Source: Jaltomata sinuosa
Lineage: Eukaryota > Streptophyta > Magnoliopsida > Solanales > Solanaceae
Assembly (NCBI GenBank): GCA_003996215.1
Contig: QJPP01000850.1
Coordinates: 124,001 to 188,000, forward strand
DNA: 64,000 nt
Reading direction: 5' to 3'
The notes under the pieces are model-generated. The model did no database searches. It was not told the origin of the DNA and saw only the letters and a list, made by a program, of their open reading frames with translations. This document shows positions 47,701 to 59,230 of the stretch, one piece after another. Both the position numbers and the translations under genes were made by a program. Each line of letters starts with the position of its first letter. The stretch's first letter is position 1.

Positions 47701-49684
47701 CACTAACATCTCAGATATATGCTAGATAAGCTAAACACCCACGGGAAATCAACTTCCTATCTTGAAGACAAGAGATGATCCCAGATGGTGCATGGCTAAC
47801 AGAACCCTGCCACACAACCGGGGATACACCGGGCACAACTATGGTAATGGTCTTGGCATAACAATCCAAAACCACACGGTGAGGGGATAACCAGTCCATG
47901 CCCAGTATGACATCAAAATCTAGCATATCCAGAATCATCAAATCACCCAATGTCTCTGAATCACCAATAGATAGCATACAAGATCTCACAATCCGATCCA
48001 CTACTAAAGAATCTCCTTCTGGGTCGAAACAGAAATAGGAACAGATAATGGCTCACTAGCCAACCCCAAACAAGGCAGAAAGTAGGCAGATACATATGAA
48101 CAAGTGGATCCAGGATCAAATAAAGCCATAGCAGACTGATGGCACACAGAAATCGTACCTGTAATCACAACATCTGAGGCCTCTGCCTCTGGTCTCCTAG
48201 GGACCGCGTAAAAATAACGACGACCTCCACCTGCCCAATCGCCATCCCTACCACCTACTCTGCCGTGCGGAGCACCACCTCTACCCTGACGACGACCCCC
48301 TTTAGCCGGGGGCTGAACTGCTCGTAAAGGCTCGGCCAACTGAACTATACCCTGCTGAGGGCAATCTCTAGCAAAATGACCAATCACACCATAAGTAAAA
48401 CAAGCCCCTGGCAGCCTACTTAGTCAAGATGAACCAGCAGATCCTGTATGACCACCACGACCTGATGCCCCAGAAATTGTACCCCTCAAAGACTGGCCGC
48501 TATAGCCCTGATGGCTGCTCTGACCCTGCTCGAACTGGGTACTACCGAAAGTCTGAAGGAAAGCCTGAACCGGTTGGCTGGACTAACCCTGGTACTGCTG
48601 TGGCAGATAACTCTAGCTCCACTGGCCAGGACCTCTACCACCATATCTGGAACCACTGTAGACACCCTAATGTCGAGGCCTCTTATCTCTGGACCCCTGA
48701 TCATGTCGCTGTAAGTCCTCCACAGTGCGGGCATAGTCTACAATAGCCTGGAATGACCGACCACTGGCAATCAATATATCAGCTGGCTACCTGATCTCTG
48801 TCCTCAAACCCCATACAAATCTGTGAATCCTATCTGCCTCGATAGGAATGATCATAGCTCCGAACGGTGCCAGCTGATGAAAATGGGTCTCATACTTTAA
48901 GACAGTCGTAGACCCCTGCATAAGGTGAGTAAACTGCTCCCTGCGACACTCACGATCACTCTGAGGTAGGAACTTGGCCATAAAGGCCTCATAAAACTCA
49001 GACCAGGTCAAAGAAGGTGACGACGGTGGTCTACAAGCAACCTGGGCCCTCCACCATAACTTCGCTGGGCCCTCCAACTGATAGGTAGTATAACCAACCC
49101 CGTGAGTCTCCAACAAACCCAAATGATGAAACATCTCCTCACAGGTAGTAATAAAGTCATGTGGATCCTGTCCAGAAGTACCAGCAAACCTCGGAGGTGC
49201 TAACCTCAAAAACCTACCCAACGCCTTCTGCTCTGACTCTGTCATAACTGGGCGAGGAGCAAGAGGCTGTGCAGTGATGGAATCGGAATGACCTCCGCAC
49301 GGGGAGCCATAGTAGCAGGCTGTGCTCCTGAGCTCTGTGCACCTAGGGCTACCCCCTGAGCGGATGTCTGGCTACCTCAGAAGGCCGCTCTCCAATCATA
49401 TGCAAAAGTTGTAATAGTAATCCCCGAATATATGGAGACTGAGCTGCGGCTGGAGCTGGCACAGAAGTGGGCACTGGAGCTGGTACTGTAGCTGGTGCTT
49501 GAGCTAGTACTGGTGCTGGTGCTGGAGCTGGTGGTACCTGGGCTGCCCCCTGATCCACATGCCGCTCGGGCTCTATCTCTACTCTAGCAGCCCTAGCAGA
49601 TGCCACTGCTCGAGGGCGTCCTCGACCCTTAGCTGGAGTGGGAGGCTTATCTTTGCGTGATGCCGATGATCTCGTATGAACCAT
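44718..49684 (-). pseudogene. Tekay-type Gag-Pol, broken, minus strand
   Basis: On the minus strand from ATG 49684 (MVHTRSSASRK) come gag core (49245-48787), a zinc-knuckle with its second cysteine changed to Tyr (48402-48361, C-F-T-Y), protease D-P-G-S (about 48110), RT (47465-46900, FIDDILVYS), RNase H, integrase (NMDF-type ITMDF, SDRDTQF, GQSERTIQ) and a chromodomain tail ending at 44718. In-frame stops: about 47712, 46596-46598 (between YASR and L), about 45570-45572 and about 45048-45050. Frameshifts: near 48010 and near 47460, with further breaks in gag. The HHCC zinc site has lost both cysteines (S-L-N-Y). Cannot make functional pol. Confidence 0.92.
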
Positions 49685-49876
49685 CCTCGGGAGAATGAAG
49701 TAGAACAAATGAGATTCCCAGAAATTTCAAGGGTTCCACGTACGACACAGAAGCAATGAAAGAGTCAAATTTCCTAAAATGTCACTGTAGCCTCCCAAAG
49801 ATTGAGTCCGGACATCTCCGCCCCGATCCGCAGGACTCTACTAGACATTGGCTCCTATAGCGATGACACCGATGAA

Positions 49877-49894
49877 CCTAAAGCTCTGATACCA
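49877..49894 (-). other. primer binding site (tRNA-Met), minus strand
   Basis: On the minus strand TGGTATCAGAGCTTTAGG lies three bases after the 5' LTR end at 49898. Confidence 0.85.
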
Positions 49895-49897
49895 AGT

Positions 49898-52810
49898 TGT
49901 CACCCTCAGTCTGAAGTAGTCCCCAACAGATCTCCAAGCACGAATCACAGCGATCTAACGACGATGACCCACGCTAGGATCTGCATCAACAGATGCAGGG
50001 GGTAGGGTGAGAACCAAATGCAAAGCATAAGGTACCCAGTAGGTATCATAGGCCGACTGGGCACATATAAGATAAAAGCGTAGTAACAGACAGAATAGAA
50101 GCAAGCAGTCACAGAAATCAACAAAAGGTACACAGGAACTAGCCCAGAGGGAAATTAACAGAACCATATGTGAGGCCAATAAGCAGAATATACACACCAT
50201 AGGCACAGGTGAAAGTAAGAAATAACGCACCTGGGGTCCTTGCAATAACAGTGTATATATAATAAGTGTACGAAATGGACGGTATACCGGTAACCTCAAG
50301 TGTAAGAAGAGAGAGAGTAATGATAGGCATGCTCAGAGACAGGAATCAAACTCAACTAATCATATCAATCTCAAAACCCAGAAACTAATAGTCTAGCAGT
50401 AACCGATATCATACTTAGCCATAATAGGGAACAATTCTGTAAGTAAATAGCAAGAGTCTACCTACCGTCCCCCGGCCGCCCATACAACCGAGGAACACAA
50501 ACAAGTGAAAACAAACCCTCCGACATCCCATACTACCGGAGCATACAATCAACAAATAACAAACAAGGGTAGAGCCTCAAACAATGAATGATATGATGCA
50601 TGAATGTCTCAAGTGAAATGGTATCTCTATATGTACCTCCTCCAGTGCCGCTCCGGCCCAGCAGGTAGGTTTCATAGAAGGACACTGCCCGTATAACTCT
50701 ACTCCACCATATACCCTTCCTTCGGCACACGCAGCCCGCAGCCCCTGGCCCGGATAGCAAGGTCCATGGAGGTCGCAGACCCCATACTAAAACTCAGTAT
50801 CAAAACATGTCGTCCGGAAGCAAGTCCGGGTCCAAGATAGAGACCCAGTCTCGAATATGCATGCCCAGACCCTGTCCAGGACTAAAGTAGTAGGAAAATA
50901 TCTCAAAAACCCCTCCAAGGGTGCCCGGGCATAACCGGGTCTAAACAGTAGAAAGTCATCTCAGGTGCTTGGTCCGACTGAGGCTAAAACTCATCTCAAG
51001 TAGCAAGAAAACTCAACTAGCACCCCGGCCCTGCCGAGTCTAGCGTTAATCGTAAAACTGATGATTTAAAACATAATTTTACTTTCTTTTACCCATGAAT
51101 ATTCACAAGTTAAATCAAACCATTTCCAAATTATTTCCATAAAAAATGGGCCCCCCGGGCCATGCAAGGTTTAGAAAATGGTGCCAGTAGGCCGAAGCCC
51201 AGAACGTAGTAAAACATGTATAAAAACTCTTTATATGCATGAAAATGGTATGATCAAACACAATAGATGCCCAGCAGCTCACAATCAACCTATCGACCCT
51301 GCACAGGCCCACAACTACTCAGCAAGCATAACCAGCCTAGAAGGATAATTCTATGCCCGGGACTCGCGGACATTCCCAAAATCCCACCTTCTATGTTCCA
51401 GAGTCAACAAGGCCTCACAGGACCACAAGGGTAAATAAAATATATCGGCAAGTACTACAAGCAACGGAAGAACAAAAGTAGGCGGACATGAATAAAGCGG
51501 TCGAGGTCTATGGTACCAACCTAAAAAACCAACCCAAGGATGCCCATTAATACAATTTTATTCTATATATGCGGAGTCTAGGGAAAATAAACCGTAACCT
51601 ACCTGTCGTCCGGTGACAAGCTCGAACCTCTCCGAAAAGAAGCTCCGAAACGAAATCAAACTTAAACTCGAGCTTGAATAACTTGACGTAGATAATTGAT
51701 TTTTATTAATATCGCATCAAAATATTTTTCCACACCTAATTTCTTCAACCTATAAAGATACATATAGTAGTGGTATGCCTATATGCATACATGAGCTTAT
51801 CTATTTTGCTAAAGTCAGCAAAATATACATATGTATATGTACTGCCAACTTAGTGCATTATGATGCCACCTCTCACCCTTAGCTTGCTGGCCACTTCCTC
51901 CACCTCCACGTGGAAAGGAGGTGGCAACCAATATATTCACTTCCCAATATATATCTACTCGGGTATTGCATAAGTTCGTGGAAAAATAAATTTAGCTTTT
52001 TGAATATACCATAATTAATAGAAAATCATTTCAAATAAAACCTACTATATTATAATAATAATTTTTAACATCACTAAATTTACTATATCTGTTAAAATAT
52101 TACAATGTATAAAAACCTTATAAAATAAATACATGTACAATTATATCATAACAAAAATATTTTTCATAAACCTTTAAAATATTTTAAAAAGGTAATAATA
52201 ATATAACTTTTTACCAAATTCAACTTTCAAATAAAATATTTTCAAATACACGCGATGTTAATAAATTCTCAAACCTAGGCTCGCAATTAACCAACGCACG
52301 ATTTTGATACTCAAGAACTCTCTTGGAATCATCCCTTATGTTTTCTCACTGTTTCAGAACTGAAATGGTATTTTAAAACGTGAAGGTGAGGCTTAAATCG
52401 AGTTTGACCCGACCCGGTTCACGACCCGGTTAGCAACCCGGTTCCTGCCAGACAGTCCGCGGTAAAACAGTCATAACTTTTTACTCCACGATCAGTTAGA
52501 CGTGAGGTTTTATGCGTTGGAAACTAGACTCGTAGACCTTCGATTTGGTATTTTGTGGGACTTCTAACTCTTTATATATTGAGAGAAAATCTCCGAGACA
52601 TTTTATCCAAAGTTCAGAAAATTTATTAAAGGAACTTACGATAACTTTTGTCGACTTATTCGTCTTCAAAACTAATCATATGACCAAACAAATGGACCCG
52701 ACACCAAAATACCGGTGCTGACAAGCCTTAAGTAACTTGGGGATGCTACAAACAAGCTCTGACGGTTCAAGGAAAACATATACGTGAAAATAACCGGAAG
52801 GGTCATTACA
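49898..52810 (-). repeat. 5' LTR of the minus-strand Tekay-type element, U5-deleted
   Basis: It is 2913 bp on the minus strand, TGTAATGACC...GGGTGACA. 49900-52810 matches 41797-44707 throughout (2911 bases each), with scattered differences. It lacks the last roughly 316 bp present in the other LTR. ACCCGGTT-type repeats are at 52411-52444. Confidence 0.88.
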
Positions 52811-53752
52811 CTATCGCCCCGAAAGATCTGGAGAAAACCACTTTCACCTTCCCCTACGGTACGTTTGCTTTTAGATGCATGCCCTTTGGTCTTTGCAATG
52901 CTCCTGCAACATTCCAAAGATGCATGATGTCTATCTTTTCTGATATGGTGGAGAACACATTGGTAGTCTTCATGGATGACTTCTCTGTGGTGGGTGATGT
53001 ATTTGAAGATTGCTTGACTACTCTTGGTCAAGCATTCCAAAGGTGTGAAGAGTCAAACGTCATGCTAAATTGGGAGAAATGCCATTTCATGGTGAAGGAA
53101 GGCATTGTATTGGGGCACAAGATATCTATGAGAGGTCTAGAGATGGATACAGCCAAGATAGAAGTCATTGAAAAACTACCTCCACCCATCTCAGTAAAGG
53201 GTGTGAGGAGCTTTCTTGGTCATGCCGGATTCTACCGAAGATTCATTAAAGATTTCTCTAAGATTGCTAACCCTTTGTGCAGGTTGCTTGAAAAAGAGAC
53301 TAAGTTTGTATTTGATGCCGAGTGTTTGAAGGCGTTTGAGTGCCTGAAAGAAAAGTTAGTGGCTGCTCCTATTATAATTGCCTCGGATTGGTCCAAACCG
53401 TTCGAGGTAATGTGTGATACAAGTGGTGTTGCACTTGGAGCTGTTTTGGGACAGAAGCGACACAAACTTTTTGACCCCATTTATTATGCTAGTAAGGCAT
53501 TGAATGGGGCGCAAAAGGACTACACGATGACAGAACATGAGCTACTAGCTTTTTTATACGCTTTGGAGAAATTTAGAGCGTACTTACTTGGTACAAAAGT
53601 GGTGGTGCACACATATCTTGCGGCCTTGAGGTATTTAATGACCAAGAAGGATACAAAGCCTCAACTAAGTAGATGAACCGTAGATTGATGATGCATTTCC
53701 GGATGAGCATGTGTTGGCTGCGTCACTTGATATGGTGCCTTGGTATGCCGAT
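52811..53752 (+). pseudogene. Athila copy A pol, rest of RT, part of RNase H, and a scrap beyond
   Basis: After the target duplication the frame continues APKDLEKTTFTFPYGTFAFR, MPFGLCNAPATFQ and VVFMDDFSV (catalytic DD near 52975), then the RT connection (GVRSFLGHAGFYRRFI), RNase H (VMCDTSGVALGAVLGQ, TEHELLAFLYALEKFR) and LRYLMTKKDTKPQLSR. There a deletion joins it to IDDAFPDEHVLAASLDMVPW (about 53684-53743) in another frame, a segment that in Athila elements lies further on, before integrase. RNase H's HTYLAALRYL replaces the usual HTDHAALKYL, so a catalytic Asp is lost. Copy B starts right after PWYAD. Confidence 0.88.
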
Positions 53753-55060
53753 TGATGTGCCGCCATTCTACGGCACTTTCGACGTCTCTAAACTAAGAAC
53801 AATCGTACGTTTTCAAGCAACCGTCGTCATTTTTGATGTTTTATGGTATGTTTTCAGGAAAGGGAGACAAACACGGAAACGGAAGGAAATACGAGCAAAA
53901 AGACATTCTGGATAAGAGTGACGGCCTGAGTGACGGTCCATCACACATGTGACGGTCCATCACAGTGACCGTCAAGTGGAGGTTGCCCACTGCCTAGTGG
54001 TGACGGTCCCGGCGATGGTCCATCAAGCCAGTGACGGTCCGTCGGCCTGGCCGTCACACCTAGCCAGTCCGCTACGCGGAATCCTAACGTTTTTGGGACT
54101 TTGTTTCCTAGACTCCTATAAATACCCTATGTTAGGTTTATTTTATTTGTCAAGATTTTTACAATAGTTCTCCCAATAGTTTTAGGAGAGATTTAGTCGA
54201 ATTGGAGAGCAAGAAACACGTTTTCTACTTCTTGAATTCGTGTTCTTGATTGTTCTTGGGATCTTGGTTTCTTGTTCTTGGATAATTGAAGCTTGTTTTC
54301 ATTATATTGTAAGAATCTTTTCTCTCTATAATGAATATGACTTTCTTCTCTTCTTCTTCTAGCATGATTAACTAAAACTCCCAGAACTAGGGTTGTGGGA
54401 GCCATGACAAAAGTAGCATTATAGATTCCGGGTAGCGACGGGTTCAATATATATGTTGTCACGTTGTTAATCATTCATTATTTAACGTTTTCTAGTGGTT
54501 GCAAACATTAGAACATGCCTAGGTTTAAATTTGCTTGAGTAAAGAGATTAAAATCGGGAAAACTTGATTAACGACGAGGATTCGAGACTACCAACTCTCG
54601 TCTTATGATTAATGCTGTAACTAGATTAATCTACTTGATGTTTAGGATTGAAATATAAAAGCATACCTTTTCAAGTTCGAGAGAATTGAAAAGTAAATTC
54701 ATCTATTTGGTTGAGAAACGTTTAGATGATACCATTAGTTCAATCACATCGTGACATGCAGATAGAAAGAACCCTGTTAACCCTAGAATCGATTGTTACA
54801 ACGCCATGGTGAACACTTTCCTAGTTCTCTCTCATATTGATTTTCACTCATACATTATTGTTTGTTTTTGTTCACAATTCGATCACACACCCCCCCCCCC
54901 CCCGGTTTACCGGAAACTACTGACTACTAGTCATCTAACTCACTAAAGGCTTAACTTTCACCTTATTCCCTGTAGGATCGACCCCAACATCTGTTGGGTT
55001 CTATATTTGACAGACGACCGCTTACGCTTCTTAAATTGAGGTGTAGTTTGGGCGTTATCA
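53753..55060 (+). repeat. 5' LTR of copy B
   Basis: It runs TGATGTGCCGCC...GCGTTATCA, 1308 bp. U3 repeats of TGACGG/CCGTCA occupy 53919-54057; several have CA where copy C has CG. TATAAATA is at 54117-54124. A run of 14 C is at 54890-54903. A donor-like TTGTAAGA has its GT at 54309. Confidence 0.9.
54117..54124 (+). promoter_or_regulatory. TATA box in LTR of copy B
   Basis: TATAAATA sits about 60 bases after the last U3 repeat, in the same context as in copies A and C. Confidence 0.75.
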
Positions 55061-55065
55061 AATTT

Positions 55066-55083
55066 TGGCACCGCAGCCGGGGA
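55066..55083 (+). other. primer binding site, tRNA-Asp-like, copy B
   Basis: TGGCACCGCAGCCGGGGA has three mismatches to the tRNA-Asp complement. Copy C has the identical variant. Confidence 0.7.
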
Positions 55084-55189
55084 ATACGGTTGTTTGTTAA
55101 GTCCGGTGTGTTTATTTGACTCTTAGTCATACTTTCCTGCTTTTACGTTTATTTGTTGTTTTTGTTTTTGACAGGGTACATAGTTGTGC

Positions 55190-57415
55190 ATGCCAAGTAC
55201 CCGACGCTCTGGTGAGTCAACATTACCTTATGATCCCGAGCTTGCTAGAACATTAAGGCAGAATATGGCCGCACAACACGAGGCAGCAAGGATCGCTGCA
55301 GAACTGCAGGCCCAACAAAATCTGAATGCTGGTGGTCTGCAGGACGATGTTATGCTGAATGATGAGGATATCGACTTGGATGGAGTTGGCGCTGCGGGCG
55401 CCATTGCTCTTCCATCACTAGCACCCGGAGCCAAGTTCAACATCACTAGCACGATGATCCAGCTGTTGAACTTGAGAGGAGTGTTCTGTGGTACCGCTGG
55501 TGATGATCCAAACCAGCACCTGATGAATTTCGTGGGCATCTGCAAGTCGTTTGAGTTGCCTGGAGTGAGTCAGACAGCAATCAGGCTCAGGTTGTTTCCG
55601 TTGTCTCTGTCTGATGAGGCAGCATTGTGGTTGACAGAGCTGACCCCCGACTCTATCACAACTTGGGGAGAGTTGAAAGGAGCTTTCCTAGAAAGGTTCT
55701 TTCCTCTCTCTAGGATGATACAGTTGAGGGATGAAATTAGCAATTTCAGACAGCAACCTCACGAAGCGTTACATGAGACTTGGTTGGGGTTCAAGAAGAA
55801 GCTGACACAATGCTCGAACCATTAGTTGACCGACAACTTTTTTATGCAGACGTTCTACAGGGCACTGAATTCGGCTACCAAGCCGACGTTAGACAACGCA
55901 GCAGGTGGTGCATTCATGGGTCTCACTTTTGTTGAGGCCACAACTACTTTGGACAGGCTCACCAAAACCAACAGGGCCTGGCATACACGGGATACAGAGG
56001 TAGCAGCTAGCACTTATGCAGTTGGTATGTCAGCTGAGCAGCGCAGAAAAGAGGAGGAGCGCGACCAAGACATGGCGTATCTGAAAACGCAGTTGGACCT
56101 ACTGACAAAGCACTTGTTTTCAGGAGGTATGGAGAAGGTAAAAGCTGTGGGTTCCCAAGGTAGAGCAGCAGAGTTGGAAACTGATGAGGAGGCGAATTAC
56201 TTGGGGGGTTTCCAGGCCAATGGCCAAGGAAACCAAGGTCGGACCTATCAGAAAGACAACTACTACGAAAAAGCTGGCTACAGAGATTGCGAGCAGGGAA
56301 ACTGGAGGAATAACACCGATAGAGGTGGCTTGTATGTACCACCTGGTAATCGGGACAAAGCTAGCAATGAGGCAGGGACTTCCAAGCTAGAGAACATGAT
56401 GGCGAAGATGCTGCTGAAGGTAGAATCGATTGACTCTGGGGTGAAGGAGATAAGGACTGAGTTATCAGCCATGAGTCAAATAGTGGAGGTGCATTCCACC
56501 TCGATTAAGCAATTGGAGCAGCAAGTGGGCTTAATCTCGGCATCTCTAAACCAAAGGAAGACAGGTACCTTATCGAGTGACACGATTCAAAAGCCGAGGA
56601 ATGACGCGAGCTGTATGGCGATCACTACAAGAAGCGGGAAAATATTACCGGAATCACATCCGGTAATTCAGACTCAAGTTGAGGGTGATGACGCCAACGA
56701 CAAGGAGGTTGAGGAGGCTACTCAAAAGCCCGCGGAGAAAAGCAAGGAAGCTGAAAAGCTTCCAACTATGATGCCTCGACCACCACCTCCTTTCCCGCAA
56801 CGTTTGAAGAAGAAAGCGGATGATGGCAAATTCCTAAATTTCATGACCATGCTCAAGCAGGTATCAATAAACATCCCACTGGTGGAAGCGCTTGTAAAAA
56901 TGCCCGGATATGCCAAGTTCATGAAGGACTTGATCACCAAGAAGAGGTCAGTAAGCTTTGAACCAGAAGATAACCTTCACCACTGTAGCGCTATTTCCTC
57001 AAGATCGTTAGTAGACAAAAAGGAAGATCCAGGTGCGTTTACTGTTCCCTGTACTATTGGGAAACTCAGCTTCGGAAGAGCCTTGTGTGATCTTGGTGCT
57101 AGCATCAACCTGATGCCGCTAGCAGTCTATAAACAATTTGGTTTGGGAGCTCCCAAACCAACGTCCATGAGAGTGTTGATGGCTGACCGTTCGGTAAAGC
57201 GACCCGTGGGAATATTGTCTGATGTGCTAGTAAAGATCGGTAAGCTTATCTTCCCAGCTGACTTTGTGATCTTTGATTGCGAAGTGGATTTTGAAGTTCC
57301 CATAATCTTGGGATGACCATTGCTAGCCACGGCAAGAGTATTGGTTTACATGGAAAGAAACGAACTGACCTTCAGGCTAAATAATGAAGTTGTCAAGTTC
57401 GATGTGTCCAAATAG
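55190..57415 (+). pseudogene. Athila-type gag-protease, copy B, with two internal stops
   Basis: It is the same frame as copy C (MPSTRRSGES ... VKFDVSK), over 95% identical by eye. A TAG at 55823-55825 replaces a Gln codon (NHQLTDN in C), and a TGA at 57314-57316 replaces an Arg codon in the protease region (ILGRP in C). Both are single C-to-T changes relative to C. The rest of the frame is open. The gag core, coiled-coil-like linker and protease D-L-G-A-S are all present. The leader ends in a pyrimidine tract and CAG, 15 bases before the ATG. Confidence 0.9.
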
Positions 57416-57742
57416 ATAAAACAACCAAGTGACATGAGGGTGGTCGCGGTCGTCAATGTTATTGAGGAAGCTCCTGCGGATGTGCATCTTGAGGAGAAGG
57501 GTTTGGTCGAGACTCTAGCTGTTGTGAGAAGGATGCTGCGAGAAGGGAAACATGTAGAGGAAGGCAGTGAAAATAGATCAAGGAAACGAAAACACCACAA
57601 GAGAATCTGCAAAGAAAGAGCAAAGAAGTTGTCGCGACTAGCTGCGGAGCCGATAAAAGAAGAAGCTGGAACGCAACAGAATGGTGTGGCGTGCACCTAT
57701 TCCATCGATTTCTCCTGCTTTGGAGACCCTGGCAGTCTCTAA
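57416..57742 (+). pseudogene. basic tail after in-frame TAG, copy B
   Basis: It continues in the gag-pro frame after TAG 57413-57415. Its own ATG (57434) is six codons further on. It begins like the Athila pro-RT linker (MRVVAVVNVIEE ... ETLAVV) and then changes to a Lys/Arg-rich sequence (RSRKRKHHKRICKERAKKL). It stops at TAA 57740-57742, where copy C has CAA and continues six codons. Confidence 0.7.
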
Positions 57743-59230
57743 CATCATGTCAGAATCTGAGTCCGATGGACTTCACAGGTATTCCTAATTCTCACAGTTT
57801 TGAGTTTTCGTATGTATGCATTGGGGACAATGCATGAGTCTAAGTTGAGGGTGTTGGTATACCTGTGAGTCATACACCATCGAGGGTTTTTGTTGCCGTG
57901 TTTCTTTTCCCTCCGGTGTGCTATCTAGTAGAACCGGCATGTTAGGTTGTCGTTTAAATTTTAGTTTTTTTTAGTGTCTATAGCAAGCATGGCATTTTTT
58001 GTTGGAAAATATACTAAAAGGAGCCCCCTCTGAAAAAGTTGATTTTGTACTTATGTTTGAAACGATTGACTGTCTGGATCCTTGGATGTCATTGTATGGT
58101 TATGATTGGAATAAGTATGCTTAAGCCGAGTTGTTGTCTTGATAGTTGGTAGTGGTATGGTTTCTTGGTGCCAAGTGTGTGTGAGCGTATTGTTATAAAT
58201 TCTTACTCTGTGCATGCATCTAGAACTTGCCCGGTCTATTTTGTTAAAGTTTGAAGTTGGTTGCTTAGGAAAGGATCACAGGCCCTTTTTGTGTGCAGTC
58301 CACTTAGCCTATAAGACCGTCCAAATGTAAATAATCCCTTTGATCCCTGTTTGAGCCATAATTGACCATGTTCTTTCAATAACCCGTCACCGTTCCTGTT
58401 TAACTTTGAATCCCTGTTTTGGCCCTGGTCCGCCTTGGACATCGTGCACCTCAACTCAGGCAATCAGCCTAAGTTGAGGGTGGCTACTATAGAGATAAAT
58501 GAGAAGAAAAATAGGATGGATAAGTTTGGTTGTGGATAGAATGAAAATTCTGGGTGTGTGTCTAAGAAAAAGAAAGATAAAGAAACGAAAAAGAAAAAGA
58601 GATGAAAAAGAACGAAAAAGAAATAAAAGGAAGTGTCAAAATAAAGAGGCCGCACCTGTAGCTAGAAAGAAGGGAAGAAGGAGGTGAATAAAGGATGGAC
58701 AAAGTAAAGTTATGTGGAAATGGTAGGTCGGTGATTCCAAGGAGGGTTTAGTCACTATTCCCCAAACGTATCCTACCTGCACCCGAAGCCTCATTACAAG
58801 GCTAAACAAGTCCTGTAGTGATCCTGAGCGGCTTTCTGAAGAACTGAAATAGAATAGTAAGGGCAAGCCTATTGCATCACATGTGCATTGTTTGAAATAG
58901 TTTGTGAGTGTGAGCGTCTTACCTAGTCCTAAATTTTGTGCGTAGGACTTCTTTGTGGTGAGGGCACCAAGATTTCTGTATTGTCTATTGACTGTTAGGA
59001 TAGCTGTGCGTGTGTATGCATAATATTCTATCATATCGGAATGACATGTTTGGATCCTTGCAAGTTAACGTTTCATACATTTGTATGCTACTAGGGTGGT
59101 TTGATTAAAGAATTAATGACTGGATGACCATGAGTTGCTAGAGACACGAGTTTGTTTTCTTAGTTGAGTCGTATTATTGTTTTTGTGTCATATTGCTTGA
59201 GGACAAGCGAACGTTTTAAGTTGAGGGTGT
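57743..59230 (+). other. 3' non-coding region of copy B, three purine-tract-like motifs
   Basis: I see no coding potential. AAGTTGAGGGTG occurs three times: near 57842 (before TTGGTATAC), near 58471 (before GCTACTATAG) and at 59218-59229 directly before the LTR. The last is the working polypurine tract by position. An A/G-rich stretch lies at 58500-58690. Confidence 0.7.

Larger units (their letters stand above)
41479..52810 (-). mobile_element. complete minus-strand Tekay-type element, coding broken
   Basis: It is an 11.3-kb element. On the minus strand it starts TGTAATGACC at 52810 and ends GGTCGTCACA at 41479. The target duplication CTATC is perfect (41474-41478 and 52811-52815). It split an Athila RT reading frame, which resumes exactly after it. 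It has all Tekay pol domains in order but several stops and frameshifts. The 5' LTR (right) is about 316 bp shorter than the 3' LTR (left). Confidence 0.95.

Noticed and set aside
54890..54903. C homopolymer as a possible G-quadruplex or regulatory site
   Set aside because: A single run of 13-14 C (also 60322-60334) in a transcribed LTR region; length probably varies by slippage and may be unreliable in assembly.
56007..56342. Long minus-strand frames opposite the B and C gag (also 61438-61773, 62558-63127)
   Set aside because: They are antisense shadows of the gag-pro frame and change wherever gag changes.
58499..58687. Lys/Arg-rich small frame
   Set aside because: It comes from an A/G-rich tract in the 3' non-coding region and is not preserved as a gene-like unit.
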